Origin: JADKAV01 sp963818505
Lineage (GTDB): Bacteria; Actinomycetota; Actinomycetes; S36-B12; UBA10799
Direction: 5' to 3'
Length of the DNA: 64,000 nucleotides
NCBI GenBank assembly: GCA_963818505.1
Contig: CAWFSJ010000005.1
Location: forward strand, 1-64,000
Shown here piece after piece: positions 24,989-33,699 of the stretch (the stretch's first letter is position 1; the number at the start of each line of letters is the position of its first letter). Under the pieces are notes generated by a model. It was not told the DNA's origin, made no database searches, and saw nothing but the letters and a program-made list of their open reading frames with translations. The position numbers were made by a program, and so were the translations under genes.

Positions 24989-25819
24989 ATGTCCTCCCGA
25001 CGCGCGAACGCGGTCCTCGGTTTACACGCCGACCTCGCCAGCAGACCGGGTCTGCTGATCGCCTTTTCAGGCGGTGTTGACTCCGCCTTCCTGCTCGCCG
25101 CCGCCCTGCGCGCATTGCCCGCAGAGCACGTTCTGGCCGTGACCGCGGTGAGCCCATCGCTGCCCCAAACCGAACGAGAGTCCGCTGGCCGGTTCGCCCA
25201 GACACTGGGCGCAGCGCACATAGAAGTGACCACCCACGAGATGCAGCGCGAGGGTTACCGGCAGAACAGCACATCGCGCTGCTACTTCTGCAAAGCCGAG
25301 TTGCTCGACTCGGTCACCGGCTACCTGGCCGAGCTTCCGCCCGGCTCCTTGGTCGCCACGGGGACGAACGCCGACGACATGGTTGCGGGATTTCGACCCG
25401 GGATCCGCGCTGCTGCGGCGCGCGCAGCCATCACGCCATTGGCCGACGCGGGTCTCACGAAGTCCGATGTCAGGACCCTCGCCCGGCAGTGGGGTTTGTC
25501 TGTGTGGGACAAGCCCCAGGCGGCCTGCCTGTCCAGCCGGATCGCCTACGGGATCCAGATCTCGACTCCTCGGCTCGCCCGGGTGGAGGCAGCTGAGGTC
25601 GCCGCCCGGGAATGCTTGTCCGCCCACCAGGTGCGTTCGGACAATCTGCGGGTCCGAGACCTCGGGGATGCCGCGCGCATCGAGATCGATGCCGAAGCCG
25701 CGGCCCTACCGGGACAGTGGCGTGAGGCCTTGGTGGCTGCAGTGCGATCGACCGGTTTCGAGCAGGCCGACATCGACCCGCGCGGTTTCAGATCTGGGTC
25801 GATGAACGAGGGGTTGTGA
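24989..25819 (+). CDS. larE: ATP-dependent sacrificial sulfur transferase LarE
   Basis: LarE gives sulfur from its own cysteine to the pyridinium precursor of the nickel-pincer nucleotide. The 276-aa PP-loop protein has the ATP motif SGGVDSAFLLAAAL (27-40), a RCYFCK pair (Cys98, Cys101) and Cys180 in KPQAACLSSRIAYG, which aligns with the sacrificial Cys176 of Lactobacillus LarE. LarB, LarC and a lactate racemase are absent nearby, so it is an orphan here. There is no ribosome binding site and almost no room for a leader, so initiation is probably leaderless. Confidence 0.88.
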   Translation: MSSRRANAVLGLHADLASRPGLLIAFSGGVDSAFLLAAALRALPAEHVLAVTAVSPSLPQTERESAGRFAQTLGAAHIEVTTHEMQREGYRQNSTSRCYFCKAELLDSVTGYLAELPPGSLVATGTNADDMVAGFRPGIRAAAARAAITPLADAGLTKSDVRTLARQWGLSVWDKPQAACLSSRIAYGIQISTPRLARVEAAEVAARECLSAHQVRSDNLRVRDLGDAARIEIDAEAAALPGQWREALVAAVRSTGFEQADIDPRGFRSGSMNEGL

Positions 25820-26054
25820 CCGCGTCTTTGATCACCCTGCGCCGACGGCGTGACTCGGCCCACAGCCACCCGAGCAGGATCGCGAAACCGACGCCGCTGA
25901 GCATCGCCAGGAACCACAGCACCGGAATCACGGGGGCCTGGTCGAAGACAAGACGCGACAGCACCAGCAGTGCCACTAGGACGCCGACACCGAACAGTGC
26001 CAGCCCTAGACCCACCGACCGAGAGCGCATGGCTCCACGGTACGCGCCGGACAT
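25788..26054 (-). CDS. Small two-helix membrane protein
   Basis: The 88-aa product has two hydrophobic segments (about 14-36 and 42-64) and an Arg-rich cytoplasmic tail (ESRRRRRVIKDA). It could begin at MSGAYRG (26054) or at the internal ATG at 26030, which has GGAG just upstream. It lies 12 nt after add and its last 32 nt overlap the end of larE on the other strand. I recognise no family. It may be the last gene of the nucleoside salvage operon. Confidence 0.6.
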   Translation of the reverse strand: MSGAYRGAMRSRSVGLGLALFGVGVLVALLVLSRLVFDQAPVIPVLWFLAMLSGVGFAILLGWLWAESRRRRRVIKDAVTTPRSSTQI

Positions 26055-26066
26055 CGGTGCTCGGGC

Positions 26067-27107
26067 TCAGAGGTCCCAGGCAGGCTGGATGACATTCACG
26101 ATCAATGCGGACTTCTCATCCAGCGACATGAAGGCCGCGTCGGCCGCGGCCAGAGTCGCAGCGTACAGATCCTGGATGTCCCATTCAGCCTCGGTCGCGA
26201 GCAGGTGCATCTCCCGGCTCAAGCTCGTCCCGCTCATCAACCGGTTGTCGGTGTTGAGGGTCACGGCGAAACCGAGATCGTTGAGCAGCGTCACGGGGTG
26301 CTCCGCGATCGAGTCCGCGATCCCCGTCTGAAGGTTCGACGAGGGGCACACCTCCAGCGGGATCTGCCTGTCGCAGACGTACTGCGCCACATCGCCGAGG
26401 AACGCATCTTCGTCGTTGATCTCTATGTCCTCGACGATGCGCACCCCGTGGCCGAGGCGCTCAGGGGCACAGGTGGCCAAGGCGTCGACGATGCTGGGGA
26501 TCCCGGCTGCCTCACCGGCGTGGATCGTGTACCGGCACATCGCGGCGCGCAGTCGGGCGAAGGGGTCGGCGAACAGCGACGCAGGGAAACCGTCCTCCGG
26601 TCCGGCGATGTCCATCCCGACGACACCGTCATCGCGGAACGCCACCACGAGGTCAGCAACCTCTTCGCCACGATCGGACTGCCGCATGGCGCACAGTAGG
26701 GCGTTCACGGTGATCGGCAGGTCCGTGTCGAACCCGTCCAGAGCCGCCTCCACTGCTTCGGCCATCGACAGGCCACCTGCGGTGAACAGTTCAGGGGCGA
26801 AACGGACCTCGGCGTAAACCACGCCGTCCTCCGCAAGGTCCTGCGCGCATTCGGCCGCCACCCGGCGGATGGCGTCGGCGCTCTGACACACCGACACTGT
26901 GTGCTCGAAGGTCTGCAGGTAACGCACCAATGATCCGCTGTCGGCCGCATCCACGAACCAGGCGCCGAGTTCATCGGGGTCGGTGGTGGGCAGCCGGTCG
27001 TAGCCGCATTCGCGCGCGAGATCGATGACCGTGGCCGGACGAAGCCCACCGTCGAGGTGATCGTGAAGCAGGACTTTGGGCAGGGCACGGATCTCTTCGA
27101 GTCGCAT
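26067..27107 (-). CDS. add: Adenosine deaminase
   Basis: Add hydrolyses adenosine and deoxyadenosine to inosine forms. The 346-aa TIM-barrel protein has zinc ligands in HDHLDGGLR (His15, His17), the catalytic HAGEAAG, the RLGHGVRI histidine and the terminal TLNTDNRLMSGT aspartates. A GAGAGGA site lies shortly before the ATG, 12 nt downstream of cdd. In the operon with cdd and a BMP-type nucleoside importer, it converts imported adenosine for salvage. Confidence 0.95.
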   Translation of the reverse strand: MRLEEIRALPKVLLHDHLDGGLRPATVIDLARECGYDRLPTTDPDELGAWFVDAADSGSLVRYLQTFEHTVSVCQSADAIRRVAAECAQDLAEDGVVYAEVRFAPELFTAGGLSMAEAVEAALDGFDTDLPITVNALLCAMRQSDRGEEVADLVVAFRDDGVVGMDIAGPEDGFPASLFADPFARLRAAMCRYTIHAGEAAGIPSIVDALATCAPERLGHGVRIVEDIEINDEDAFLGDVAQYVCDRQIPLEVCPSSNLQTGIADSIAEHPVTLLNDLGFAVTLNTDNRLMSGTSLSREMHLLATEAEWDIQDLYAATLAAADAAFMSLDEKSALIVNVIQPAWDL

Positions 27108-27119
27108 GCCCTGATCCTC

Positions 27120-27512
27120 TCAGACCTCGCGGCCGAGGTCGGAGGGCCCGAAGGCGCTGGGCAACAGGTCGTTGAGTGTCTTGATCCCGTCGGGGTGATC
27201 GATCAGCAACTCGGGTCCGCCGAACTCGTACAACAACTGTCGGCATCTTCCGCACGGCATCAGCAGTTCACCGTCGCCGTCACAACACGAGAACGCCACC
27301 AGCCGACCTCCGCCACTCATCCTCAGGGCGCCCACAAGGGTGCACTCGGCGCACAGGGTCAGACCGTACGAGGCGTTCTCGACGTTGCATCCGGACACGA
27401 TTCGGCCGTCGTCCACCAGCGCGGCGGCCCCCACCGGGAACTGCGAGTACGGGACGTAGGATCCGGTCAAAGCCCTCCTGGCGTGCGCGCGCAGCGCTTC
27501 CCAGTCCGTCAT
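27120..27512 (-). CDS. cdd: Cytidine deaminase
   Basis: Cdd converts cytidine and deoxycytidine to uridine forms. The ATG at 27512 gives the standard 130 aa. Zinc site: Cys54-Ala-Glu56 (LCAECTL) and Cys87/Cys90 (PCGRCRQLL); substrate residues are in GCNVENASYG. The ATGA overlaps the end of the permease gene by 4 nt, so uptake and deamination are co-translated. Many Actinomycetota place deoA after cdd; it is missing here and add follows directly. Confidence 0.95.
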   Translation of the reverse strand: MTDWEALRAHARRALTGSYVPYSQFPVGAAALVDDGRIVSGCNVENASYGLTLCAECTLVGALRMSGGGRLVAFSCCDGDGELLMPCGRCRQLLYEFGGPELLIDHPDGIKTLNDLLPSAFGPSDLGREV

Positions 27513-28789
27513 GACTTCTTGTACGGAATGCCGTCGGCCGCTGGCGCCCGGACCTTGCCCACCAGGCCGGCCACAGCAAGCAACGTGGCCAGGTAGGGGG
27601 TCATGAGCATGAACTCGCTGGGGATCGGAGTGCCGATGATGCTCAGGACGCTCTGTAGGTTGTCGGCGAATCCGAAGAACAGCGCAGCGGCCAGTGCGCC
27701 CAGTGGCTTCCACCGACCGAATATGACTGCGGCCAGCGCGATGAAGCCCTTGCCCGCGGTCATCTCCTTGCCGAAGGCGCCCACAGAGGCGACTGTGAAG
27801 AAGGCCCCGCCGAGTCCTGCAACCGCTCCACCGAGCAGCACGTTGCGGAAACGAACCGAGTTCACCTTGATGCCCACGGTGTCTGCGGCCGTTGGGTGCT
27901 CACCGACCGCCCGGACCCGCAGTCCCCACTTCGTGCGGAACAGCGCGACGTTGATGACGATCACGATGATGTACATCGCATAGACCACGATGTTCTGGTT
28001 GAACAGGATCGGGCCGATGATCGGGATGTCACTGAGCACGGGGATGGGTACCGGCGAGAAGGTGGGCGGGGAGTTCCAGGTCTCCTGGTTGGGCGCGAGT
28101 AGCCGCCCGTACAGGAAGGAGGTCAGACCCACTGCCAGCACGTTGAGCACGACCCCGAGGATCACCTGGTCGACGAAGTATTTGATCGCGAAGACCGCGA
28201 GCAGCAACCCTATGAAGAGACCACCCAGAGGCGCGGCGATCAGGCCCAGATAGGCGTTCTGGGTGAGGCTGGCGACAACCGCGGCGACGAAAGCACCAGT
28301 GAGCAACTGGCCCTCGATCGCGATATTGATGACGCCCGCACGTTCACACAGGATGCCCGACATCGCACCGAAGACAAGCGGTACAGCCAGCAGCAAGGAT
28401 CCCTGCAACAGGCCCACCAGGTTGATGGTGCTCCCAGCCACGGCCCACGAAAGGAAACCCAGGACGAAGAACACCCCGAACACACTCGTGTAGGGCCACA
28501 GTGGCTTCTCCTTGCGCGCAGCGAAGAGTGCGCCCACTGCTCCCAGCAGGGCGATCAGGCTGAAGATGATCGCGCTGATTTTCGCCGGCAGTGTCACATC
28601 GGGAAGGGCCAGAGCCTCGTCGCCCAGCGTCAACTGGAACGTGACGTCCTTGCCCGCCCCGGTGAAGAAGCCGAAGATCACGACGGCGAATATCCCCAGC
28701 CCGATCAGGACCTTCACCAGACGGGGCACGGGAGGTGTGATGTCGACCTCGGGCAATACCTCTGGCGCGGGGGTGACTGCGGTGCTCAT
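27509..28789 (-). CDS. Nucleoside ABC transporter permease (NupQ/YufQ-type)
   Basis: The 426-aa integral membrane protein starts at the ATG at 28789, whose ATGA overlaps the previous permease stop (an ATG 9 nt earlier is weaker). It has about ten hydrophobic segments and the BPD_transp_2 signature near ERAGVINIAIEGQLLTGAFV, the hallmark of BMP/ribose-type permeases. It is predicted to form a heterodimeric channel with the neighbouring permease and the ATPase at 29990. The substrate is inferred to be purine or pyrimidine nucleosides from cdd, add and the BMP lipoprotein. Confidence 0.9.
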   Translation of the reverse strand: MSTAVTPAPEVLPEVDITPPVPRLVKVLIGLGIFAVVIFGFFTGAGKDVTFQLTLGDEALALPDVTLPAKISAIIFSLIALLGAVGALFAARKEKPLWPYTSVFGVFFVLGFLSWAVAGSTINLVGLLQGSLLLAVPLVFGAMSGILCERAGVINIAIEGQLLTGAFVAAVVASLTQNAYLGLIAAPLGGLFIGLLLAVFAIKYFVDQVILGVVLNVLAVGLTSFLYGRLLAPNQETWNSPPTFSPVPIPVLSDIPIIGPILFNQNIVVYAMYIIVIVINVALFRTKWGLRVRAVGEHPTAADTVGIKVNSVRFRNVLLGGAVAGLGGAFFTVASVGAFGKEMTAGKGFIALAAVIFGRWKPLGALAAALFFGFADNLQSVLSIIGTPIPSEFMLMTPYLATLLAVAGLVGKVRAPAADGIPYKKS

Positions 28790-29997
28790 CCGTTCCATCC
28801 CTTCGCGGTCTGCATGAAACCGGCACTGCCGGTCTCAGGAAGCCTGAATATCGATCTGACCAACGGTGGTGCTGCGATGAACAGCACGATCAGAGCCTGG
28901 ATCACCAGAACGATGTCGATCGGCGTTCCGGTCTGTGTCTGCATGTTCAGCCCCCCGGCCCGCAGGCCACCGAACAGAAGCCCGGCCGCCACGACACCCC
29001 ACGGATTGGCCCGGCCCAACAGAGCAACGGTGATCGCGTCGAAGCCGATTCCCGCCGAGATGCCGCCGGTCAGCGACTTCTCGGTGCCCAGCACCTGGGC
29101 ACTGCCCGCCAGCCCCGAAAGACCACCGGCGATGAGCATCACGAGCAAGTACATCCTCGACACGTTCATGCCAGCCGTGCGCGAGGCGCTCGGGTTCGCG
29201 CCGACCGCCCGGAACTGGAAGCCGAGGGTGGACCTGTTGAGCAGCCAGGACACGAAGGCAGCGGCCAGGATCGCGATGATGATGCCCGCGTGCACGCGCC
29301 ACTCGTCCAGGATCGTCGGGTACTCGGCCCCCGGGTTGACAGGTGGGCTGATCGGGTCCTGGCGGCCCTCGCGCAGGAACGCCGGTTTCGTCAGCAGCCA
29401 GGCAACGAGGTAGATGGCGATCCAGTTGAGCATGATCGTCGTGATGACCTCATGGGCGCCGGTCTTGGCCTTCAGGAATCCTGCGATGCCACCCCACAGA
29501 GCGCCACCGACCAATGCCCCGAGGATCGCCAGCGGCAGGTGGATGAAGATGGGCATGTCGAACTGGAAACCGATGAAGGAAGCGAAGATGGCGCCCAGGA
29601 TGATCTGGCCCTCGGCACCGATGTTGAACAGTCCGGCGCGGAACGCCAAGGCCACCGACAGACCGCCCAGGATCAATGGTGTGGCCATCGTGATGGTCTC
29701 GCTGAGAGGCTTCAGGGCGGCGACCAGGCCCTCGGTGGACAACTTCTCAGGGTTGAACACCATTCCTGTGAGAAGGGCCTTGTAGGCCTCGGAAACCGCC
29801 GTCCAGGCGGCACTGAGCGTATCCAGCGGTGCGGCGAAGAAGTACTTGCTCGCCTCCTGCACCGCCGGGTCCGACAGCGCGATGAAGAAGGCGCCGATGA
29901 TCAGGGCCAGCACGATCGAGAGGAACGTGATCCCCGCGGTCCCGCTCAGCGCCGTGCGCAGCCGACTGGGCGCCTTGGTGGTGGTCTCGTCACTCAT
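28786..29997 (-). CDS. Nucleoside ABC transporter permease (NupP/YufP-type)
   Basis: The 403-aa polytopic protein has a long extracytoplasmic loop (about 45-105) after the first helix and the conserved AFRAGLFNIGAEGQIILGAI segment, followed by EVITTIMLNWIAIYLV, typical of the first permease of BMP-family importers. It starts within the last 8 nt of the ATPase gene and overlaps the second permease by 4 nt. It is the partner subunit of the 27509 permease. Confidence 0.92.
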   Translation of the reverse strand: MSDETTTKAPSRLRTALSGTAGITFLSIVLALIIGAFFIALSDPAVQEASKYFFAAPLDTLSAAWTAVSEAYKALLTGMVFNPEKLSTEGLVAALKPLSETITMATPLILGGLSVALAFRAGLFNIGAEGQIILGAIFASFIGFQFDMPIFIHLPLAILGALVGGALWGGIAGFLKAKTGAHEVITTIMLNWIAIYLVAWLLTKPAFLREGRQDPISPPVNPGAEYPTILDEWRVHAGIIIAILAAAFVSWLLNRSTLGFQFRAVGANPSASRTAGMNVSRMYLLVMLIAGGLSGLAGSAQVLGTEKSLTGGISAGIGFDAITVALLGRANPWGVVAAGLLFGGLRAGGLNMQTQTGTPIDIVLVIQALIVLFIAAPPLVRSIFRLPETGSAGFMQTAKGWNG

Positions 29998-31495
29998 TGC
30001 TGGTCACCCCTGCCATGAGAAGGCCGATATCGTCTCTGGACGTCTCGGGTCCGACCATCCCGATGATGGCGCCGCGGTACATGACCGCGATCCTGTCGGA
30101 CAAAGCGAAGATCTCGTCGAGCTCACTGCTGATGATCAAGACAGCGGCACCCCGGTCGCGTTCTGCCACGATCCGCTTGTGCAAGAACTCGATCGATCCG
30201 ACGTCGACCCCTCGGGTGGGCTGCGAAGCCACAAGGATGCGCAGTTCCCGCGACATCTCCCGGGCCATGACGACCTTCTGCTTGTTGCCGCCGGAAAGCG
30301 ACGACACCGGCGCCTGCGCACCTTGGGTTCGCACGTCGAACTCGTCGATCAGCTCCACCGCCCGCGAGTCGATCACCGCGGACTTCATGACGCCGTTGGA
30401 CGAATAGGGCGCGTTCTTGATCTGGTCGAGGACCAGGTTCTCCGTCACCGTGAAGGAACTGATCAGACCATCGTGCTCACGGTCCTCGGGCACGTAGCCC
30501 AGACCCGAATCGAGGATGGCCCGAGGCGTGCGCCCCAGCAGATCCTTGCCCTCCAGCGACAGAGTCCCAGTGACTTCACCCTCGAACAGCCCTGTGAGGA
30601 CCTGGGCCAGTTCGGTCTGCCCGTTGCCTTGAACACCGGCGACGCCGAGGATCTCCCCGGCACGCACCTCGAAATTGAGGTCGCGCAGCATGGGCCGACC
30701 CTCCAGGTCCGCCGCTGAGAGGTCCTTGACCTCGAGGACGGGCTGGCCTGGGTCTGCCGGCGGCTTTTCCACCGTGAGGCTGACCTCGCGACCCACCATC
30801 ATCCCTGCCAGTTCGGCCTGGGTCGCCTCCGGCGTGGCCTCGCCCACCACCCGACCGCGACGGATCACCACGATCCGGTCGGCGGCGGCGCGCACCTCGC
30901 GCAGCTTGTGGGAGATGAACACGATGCTCGTGCCCTTGGACTTCAGGTCTTTCATGATCCCGAGTAGCTCGTCGGTCTCCTGCGGCGTCAGGACCGCCGT
31001 CGGCTCATCCAGGATCAGCACCCCGGCATCGCGCACGAGGGCTTTGATGATCTCGACACGCTGCTGAACGCCCACAGGGAGGTCCTCGACCAGCGCGTCG
31101 GGGTCGACGTCCAGGCGATAGGCCTGCGACACCCGCCGGACCTCCTCGCGCGCCGCTTCGATGTCGAGGAACGCGCCTTTGGTGTGCTCGTGGCCGAGCA
31201 TCACGTTCTCCGCCACGGTGAAGGGCGGGATCAGCATGAAGTGCTGATGGACCATGCCTATCCCCGCGTTCATGGCATCGCCAGGACCTTCGAAGTCCTC
31301 CACGACGTCGTTGACGAGAATCTCACCGCTGGTCGGTTCCAGCAGGCCGTAGACGACGTTCATCAGCGTGCTCTTGCCGGCCCCGTTCTCCCCGAGCAGG
31401 GCGACGATCTCACCCGGGTTGACCACCAAGGAGATGTCCTCGTTGGCCGCGAAGTCGCCGAACTTCTTGGTGATGTTGCGCAACTCGAGTTTCAC
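29990..31495 (-). CDS. Nucleoside ABC transporter ATP-binding protein (two ABC domains)
   Basis: The 501-aa cytoplasmic ATPase has duplicated ABC modules. The first has Walker A GENGAGKST, Q loop MVHQHFML and a degenerate signature (LPVGVQQRVEI) before the Walker B LILDEPTAVL. The second has a degenerate Walker A (GVQGNGQTEL) and the full signature LSGGNKQKVVMARE. This asymmetric pair is the RbsA/YufO pattern of sugar and nucleoside importers. It energises the two permeases downstream and is separated from the binding-protein gene by a stem-loop. Confidence 0.93.
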   Translation of the reverse strand: MKLELRNITKKFGDFAANEDISLVVNPGEIVALLGENGAGKSTLMNVVYGLLEPTSGEILVNDVVEDFEGPGDAMNAGIGMVHQHFMLIPPFTVAENVMLGHEHTKGAFLDIEAAREEVRRVSQAYRLDVDPDALVEDLPVGVQQRVEIIKALVRDAGVLILDEPTAVLTPQETDELLGIMKDLKSKGTSIVFISHKLREVRAAADRIVVIRRGRVVGEATPEATQAELAGMMVGREVSLTVEKPPADPGQPVLEVKDLSAADLEGRPMLRDLNFEVRAGEILGVAGVQGNGQTELAQVLTGLFEGEVTGTLSLEGKDLLGRTPRAILDSGLGYVPEDREHDGLISSFTVTENLVLDQIKNAPYSSNGVMKSAVIDSRAVELIDEFDVRTQGAQAPVSSLSGGNKQKVVMAREMSRELRILVASQPTRGVDVGSIEFLHKRIVAERDRGAAVLIISSELDEIFALSDRIAVMYRGAIIGMVGPETSRDDIGLLMAGVTSNE

Positions 31496-31512
31496 GCGAT
31501 CCTCCTACATGG

Positions 31513-31546
31513 CAATGAGGGGCCCAAGCATGCGCCTGGACCCCTC
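31513..31546 (-). terminator. Intercistronic stem-loop between BMP lipoprotein and ATPase genes
   Basis: ATGAGGGG and CCCCTCAT pair over 8 bp, then after one mismatch CCA/TGG add three more, around a 10-nt loop. Lying in the 67-nt gap after the binding-protein gene and without a T-tract, it probably attenuates transcription or protects the upstream mRNA, giving more binding protein than transporter. Confidence 0.75.
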
Positions 31547-31562
31547 ATGCCGTTTGGGTTTC

Positions 31563-32654
31563 TCAGCTTGCCGCGGGCTTCGGCTGGTTGGGCGAAGTCA
31601 CCTCGATGGTGCCGTCGATGATGCCCTGCTTGATCTCGTCCAGCTGGGTCTTCAACTCGGCCGGGACCTGGTCCTCGAAGTCGTGGAACGGGGCGAGCCC
31701 GGTTCCGTCGTTCTCCAGGGTTCCGACGTACTCCTCATTGGTGAACTCACCGTTGACCGCTTGGCCGATGGTGTCGGTCACCGCGATGTCGATCTTCTTG
31801 AGCACCGATGTCAGGAAGACGTCCTTGTACTGCGGCGCGGACTCGTAGCCGTCGCTGTCCACCCAGATGATGTCGGCCTTGCCGGTCGTCTGGGCTTCCT
31901 TGGCGGCACCGAGACCAACCGGTCCGGCAACCGGGAAGATGATGTCTGCACCCTGCTGGATGAAGTTCTTCGCCAGCTGCTGACCCTTGGCCTGGTCCTC
32001 GAAGCCACCGGCCATGGAGCCGGCGTCGGGCTTGTTCTGGTCCCAACCGAGGACCTCGACGTTGGTGCCGTTCTGCTCGTTGTAGTACTGCACGCCCTCC
32101 CAGTAGCCGTCCATGAACGCGGTCACCGACGGAATGGCCAGACCACCGAATGTGGCGACCTTGCCCGTCTGGCTCATGCCAGCGGCCAGGTAGCCGGCCA
32201 GGAAGGACGACTGGGCGGTGTTGAACACCAGGCCCTTCATGTTGTCGATCTCAGGGTCGCTGGCTGCGTCGACGATGGCGAACTTCTCGTCCGGGTTCTG
32301 GGTCGCGCCTTCCTTGGTGGCGTCCTCCATCAGGAACCCGACGGTGATGATGATGCCGCAGTCGTCGTTGACCAGGGCATTGATGTTGGGCGCGTAATCG
32401 GTCTGGCTCTTGGATTCCAGGAACTTCTCCTGGACGCCGAACTCCGCAACGGCATCCTGCACACCCTTGTAGGCCGATGCGTTGAAGGAGCGGTCATCGA
32501 TACCGCCGGCATCGGAGACCATGCAGGCCAAGAAGTCGCTACTGCCCGAAGCTGCGGGCGACGCACTGCTGCCCGAATCGGACGGGGCACTGCCGCAGGC
32601 TCCCAATGTCAGAGCTGCGGCCGCACCTATGGCGACCAGACTGAACTTCCTCAT
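31563..32654 (-). CDS. BMP-family nucleoside-binding lipoprotein
   Basis: The ATG at 32654 with GGGAGGAAAT just upstream gives 363 aa. The signal ends in the lipobox TLGAC (Cys20), followed by a Ser/Ala-rich linker and the BMP/PnrA fold, with DAGGIDDRSFNASAYKGV and later ASDPEIDNMKGLVF and SFLAGYLAAGMS segments. PnrA-type proteins capture purine nucleosides outside the membrane and deliver them to the permeases. It is the promoter-proximal gene of the uptake and salvage operon and diverges from sdhC. Confidence 0.93.
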   Translation of the reverse strand: MRKFSLVAIGAAAALTLGACGSAPSDSGSSASPAASGSSDFLACMVSDAGGIDDRSFNASAYKGVQDAVAEFGVQEKFLESKSQTDYAPNINALVNDDCGIIITVGFLMEDATKEGATQNPDEKFAIVDAASDPEIDNMKGLVFNTAQSSFLAGYLAAGMSQTGKVATFGGLAIPSVTAFMDGYWEGVQYYNEQNGTNVEVLGWDQNKPDAGSMAGGFEDQAKGQQLAKNFIQQGADIIFPVAGPVGLGAAKEAQTTGKADIIWVDSDGYESAPQYKDVFLTSVLKKIDIAVTDTIGQAVNGEFTNEEYVGTLENDGTGLAPFHDFEDQVPAELKTQLDEIKQGIIDGTIEVTSPNQPKPAAS

Positions 32655-32900
32655 ATTTCCTCCCAGACGTTGACTCGTAGAAGACCTTACGCGCGCCTTA
32701 CATGCTCTGTCTCGTGACATGCCGGATCTTGCGCAGGCGGGGGGGTCGGCGATGGGAGGCCGAAAGCCCGGTCTCGGGGGGCTTCGAGCGACAGGGTCCC
32801 ACGGGTAATCGGACATTCGTCACCTAAGGGGATGGTGGGAAGACCGGTAACGCGAGCGCCCACTAGCATGGCGAAGTAACCACCGCCCGAGGAGGTATCT

Positions 32901-33296
32901 GTGCCTAGCGCTTCAGTCGGCACGCTCTACCGAGGTCATGCGGGGATGTGGACCTGGGTCGCCCACCGCATCACCGGTGTGGCCGTCTTCTTCTTCCTGC
33001 TGGTCCATGTCCTGGACACGGCTCTCGTCCGGGTTTCACCTGCCGCCTACGACGAAGTGATCGCGACCTACAAGACACCGCTTGTCAACCTCATGGAGGT
33101 CGGGCTTGTCGGTGCGGTCCTGTTCCACGCACTCAACGGCATCCGCATCATTCTGGTGGACTTCTGGTCGAAGGGTCCGCGCCTGCAGCGGCAGATGACC
33201 TGGACGATCATGGCCATCTGGCTGGTGCTCATGGTCCCCGGCACCTACTTCATGCTCATCCACACCATCGAGTCGTTGTTCGGGAGCACGTCATGA
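32901..33296 (+). CDS. sdhC: Succinate dehydrogenase cytochrome b556 subunit
   Basis: This membrane anchor of complex II has 131 aa and three hydrophobic helices. The quinone-proximal segment WVAHRITGVAVFFFLLVHVL and the haem-ligand region FHALNGIRIILVDFW are typical of SdhC. The start is GTG with GAGGAGG about 7 nt upstream. It begins the sdhCDAB operon and overlaps sdhD by an ATGA. Confidence 0.93.
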   Translation: MPSASVGTLYRGHAGMWTWVAHRITGVAVFFFLLVHVLDTALVRVSPAAYDEVIATYKTPLVNLMEVGLVGAVLFHALNGIRIILVDFWSKGPRLQRQMTWTIMAIWLVLMVPGTYFMLIHTIESLFGSTS

Positions 33297-33694
33297 GCGC
33301 GCCGGCCCTCAACCTGCCCAAGTCGGCCCGCAGTGGTGGGCGCACGAACTACGAGATGTGGTCCTGGATCTTCATGCGCGTGTCCGGCATCGTGCTGGTC
33401 TTCCTCGTACTGGGTCACCTGCTGATCATGAACATCCTCGACGGCGGGGTCCAGCGCATCAACTTCGCCTTTGTGGCCGGACGGTGGAGCAGCCCGTTCT
33501 GGCAGATCTGGGACCTGCTGCAACTGTGGCTGGCCATGATCCACGGCGCCAACGGACTACGCACGATCATCAACGACTACTCCGAGCGCGACCAGACACG
33601 GTTCTGGCTCAAGGCAGCACTGCTCACCGCCACGGTGTTCACCATCGCCCTCGGCACTCTGGTGATCTTCACCTTCGACCCCGCGATCAGTTGA
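33293..33694 (+). CDS. sdhD: Succinate dehydrogenase membrane anchor subunit
   Basis: This 133-aa anchor has three helices; MRVSGIVLVFLVLGHLLI and MIHGANGLRTIINDY (haem/quinone region) are the conserved parts. Start ATG at 33293 is fixed by the 4-nt overlap with sdhC and homology to SdhD. A reading frame open from 32948 in this register adds only an antisense-like Arg-rich stretch that I discount. It lies 5 nt upstream of sdhA. Confidence 0.93.
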   Translation: MSAPALNLPKSARSGGRTNYEMWSWIFMRVSGIVLVFLVLGHLLIMNILDGGVQRINFAFVAGRWSSPFWQIWDLLQLWLAMIHGANGLRTIINDYSERDQTRFWLKAALLTATVFTIALGTLVIFTFDPAIS

Positions 33695-33699
33695 GGTAG

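Noticed and set aside
24506..25819. 437-aa extended form of LarE
   Set aside because: The first 161 codons are antisense to the XPB partner gene; homology begins at the ATG at 24989.
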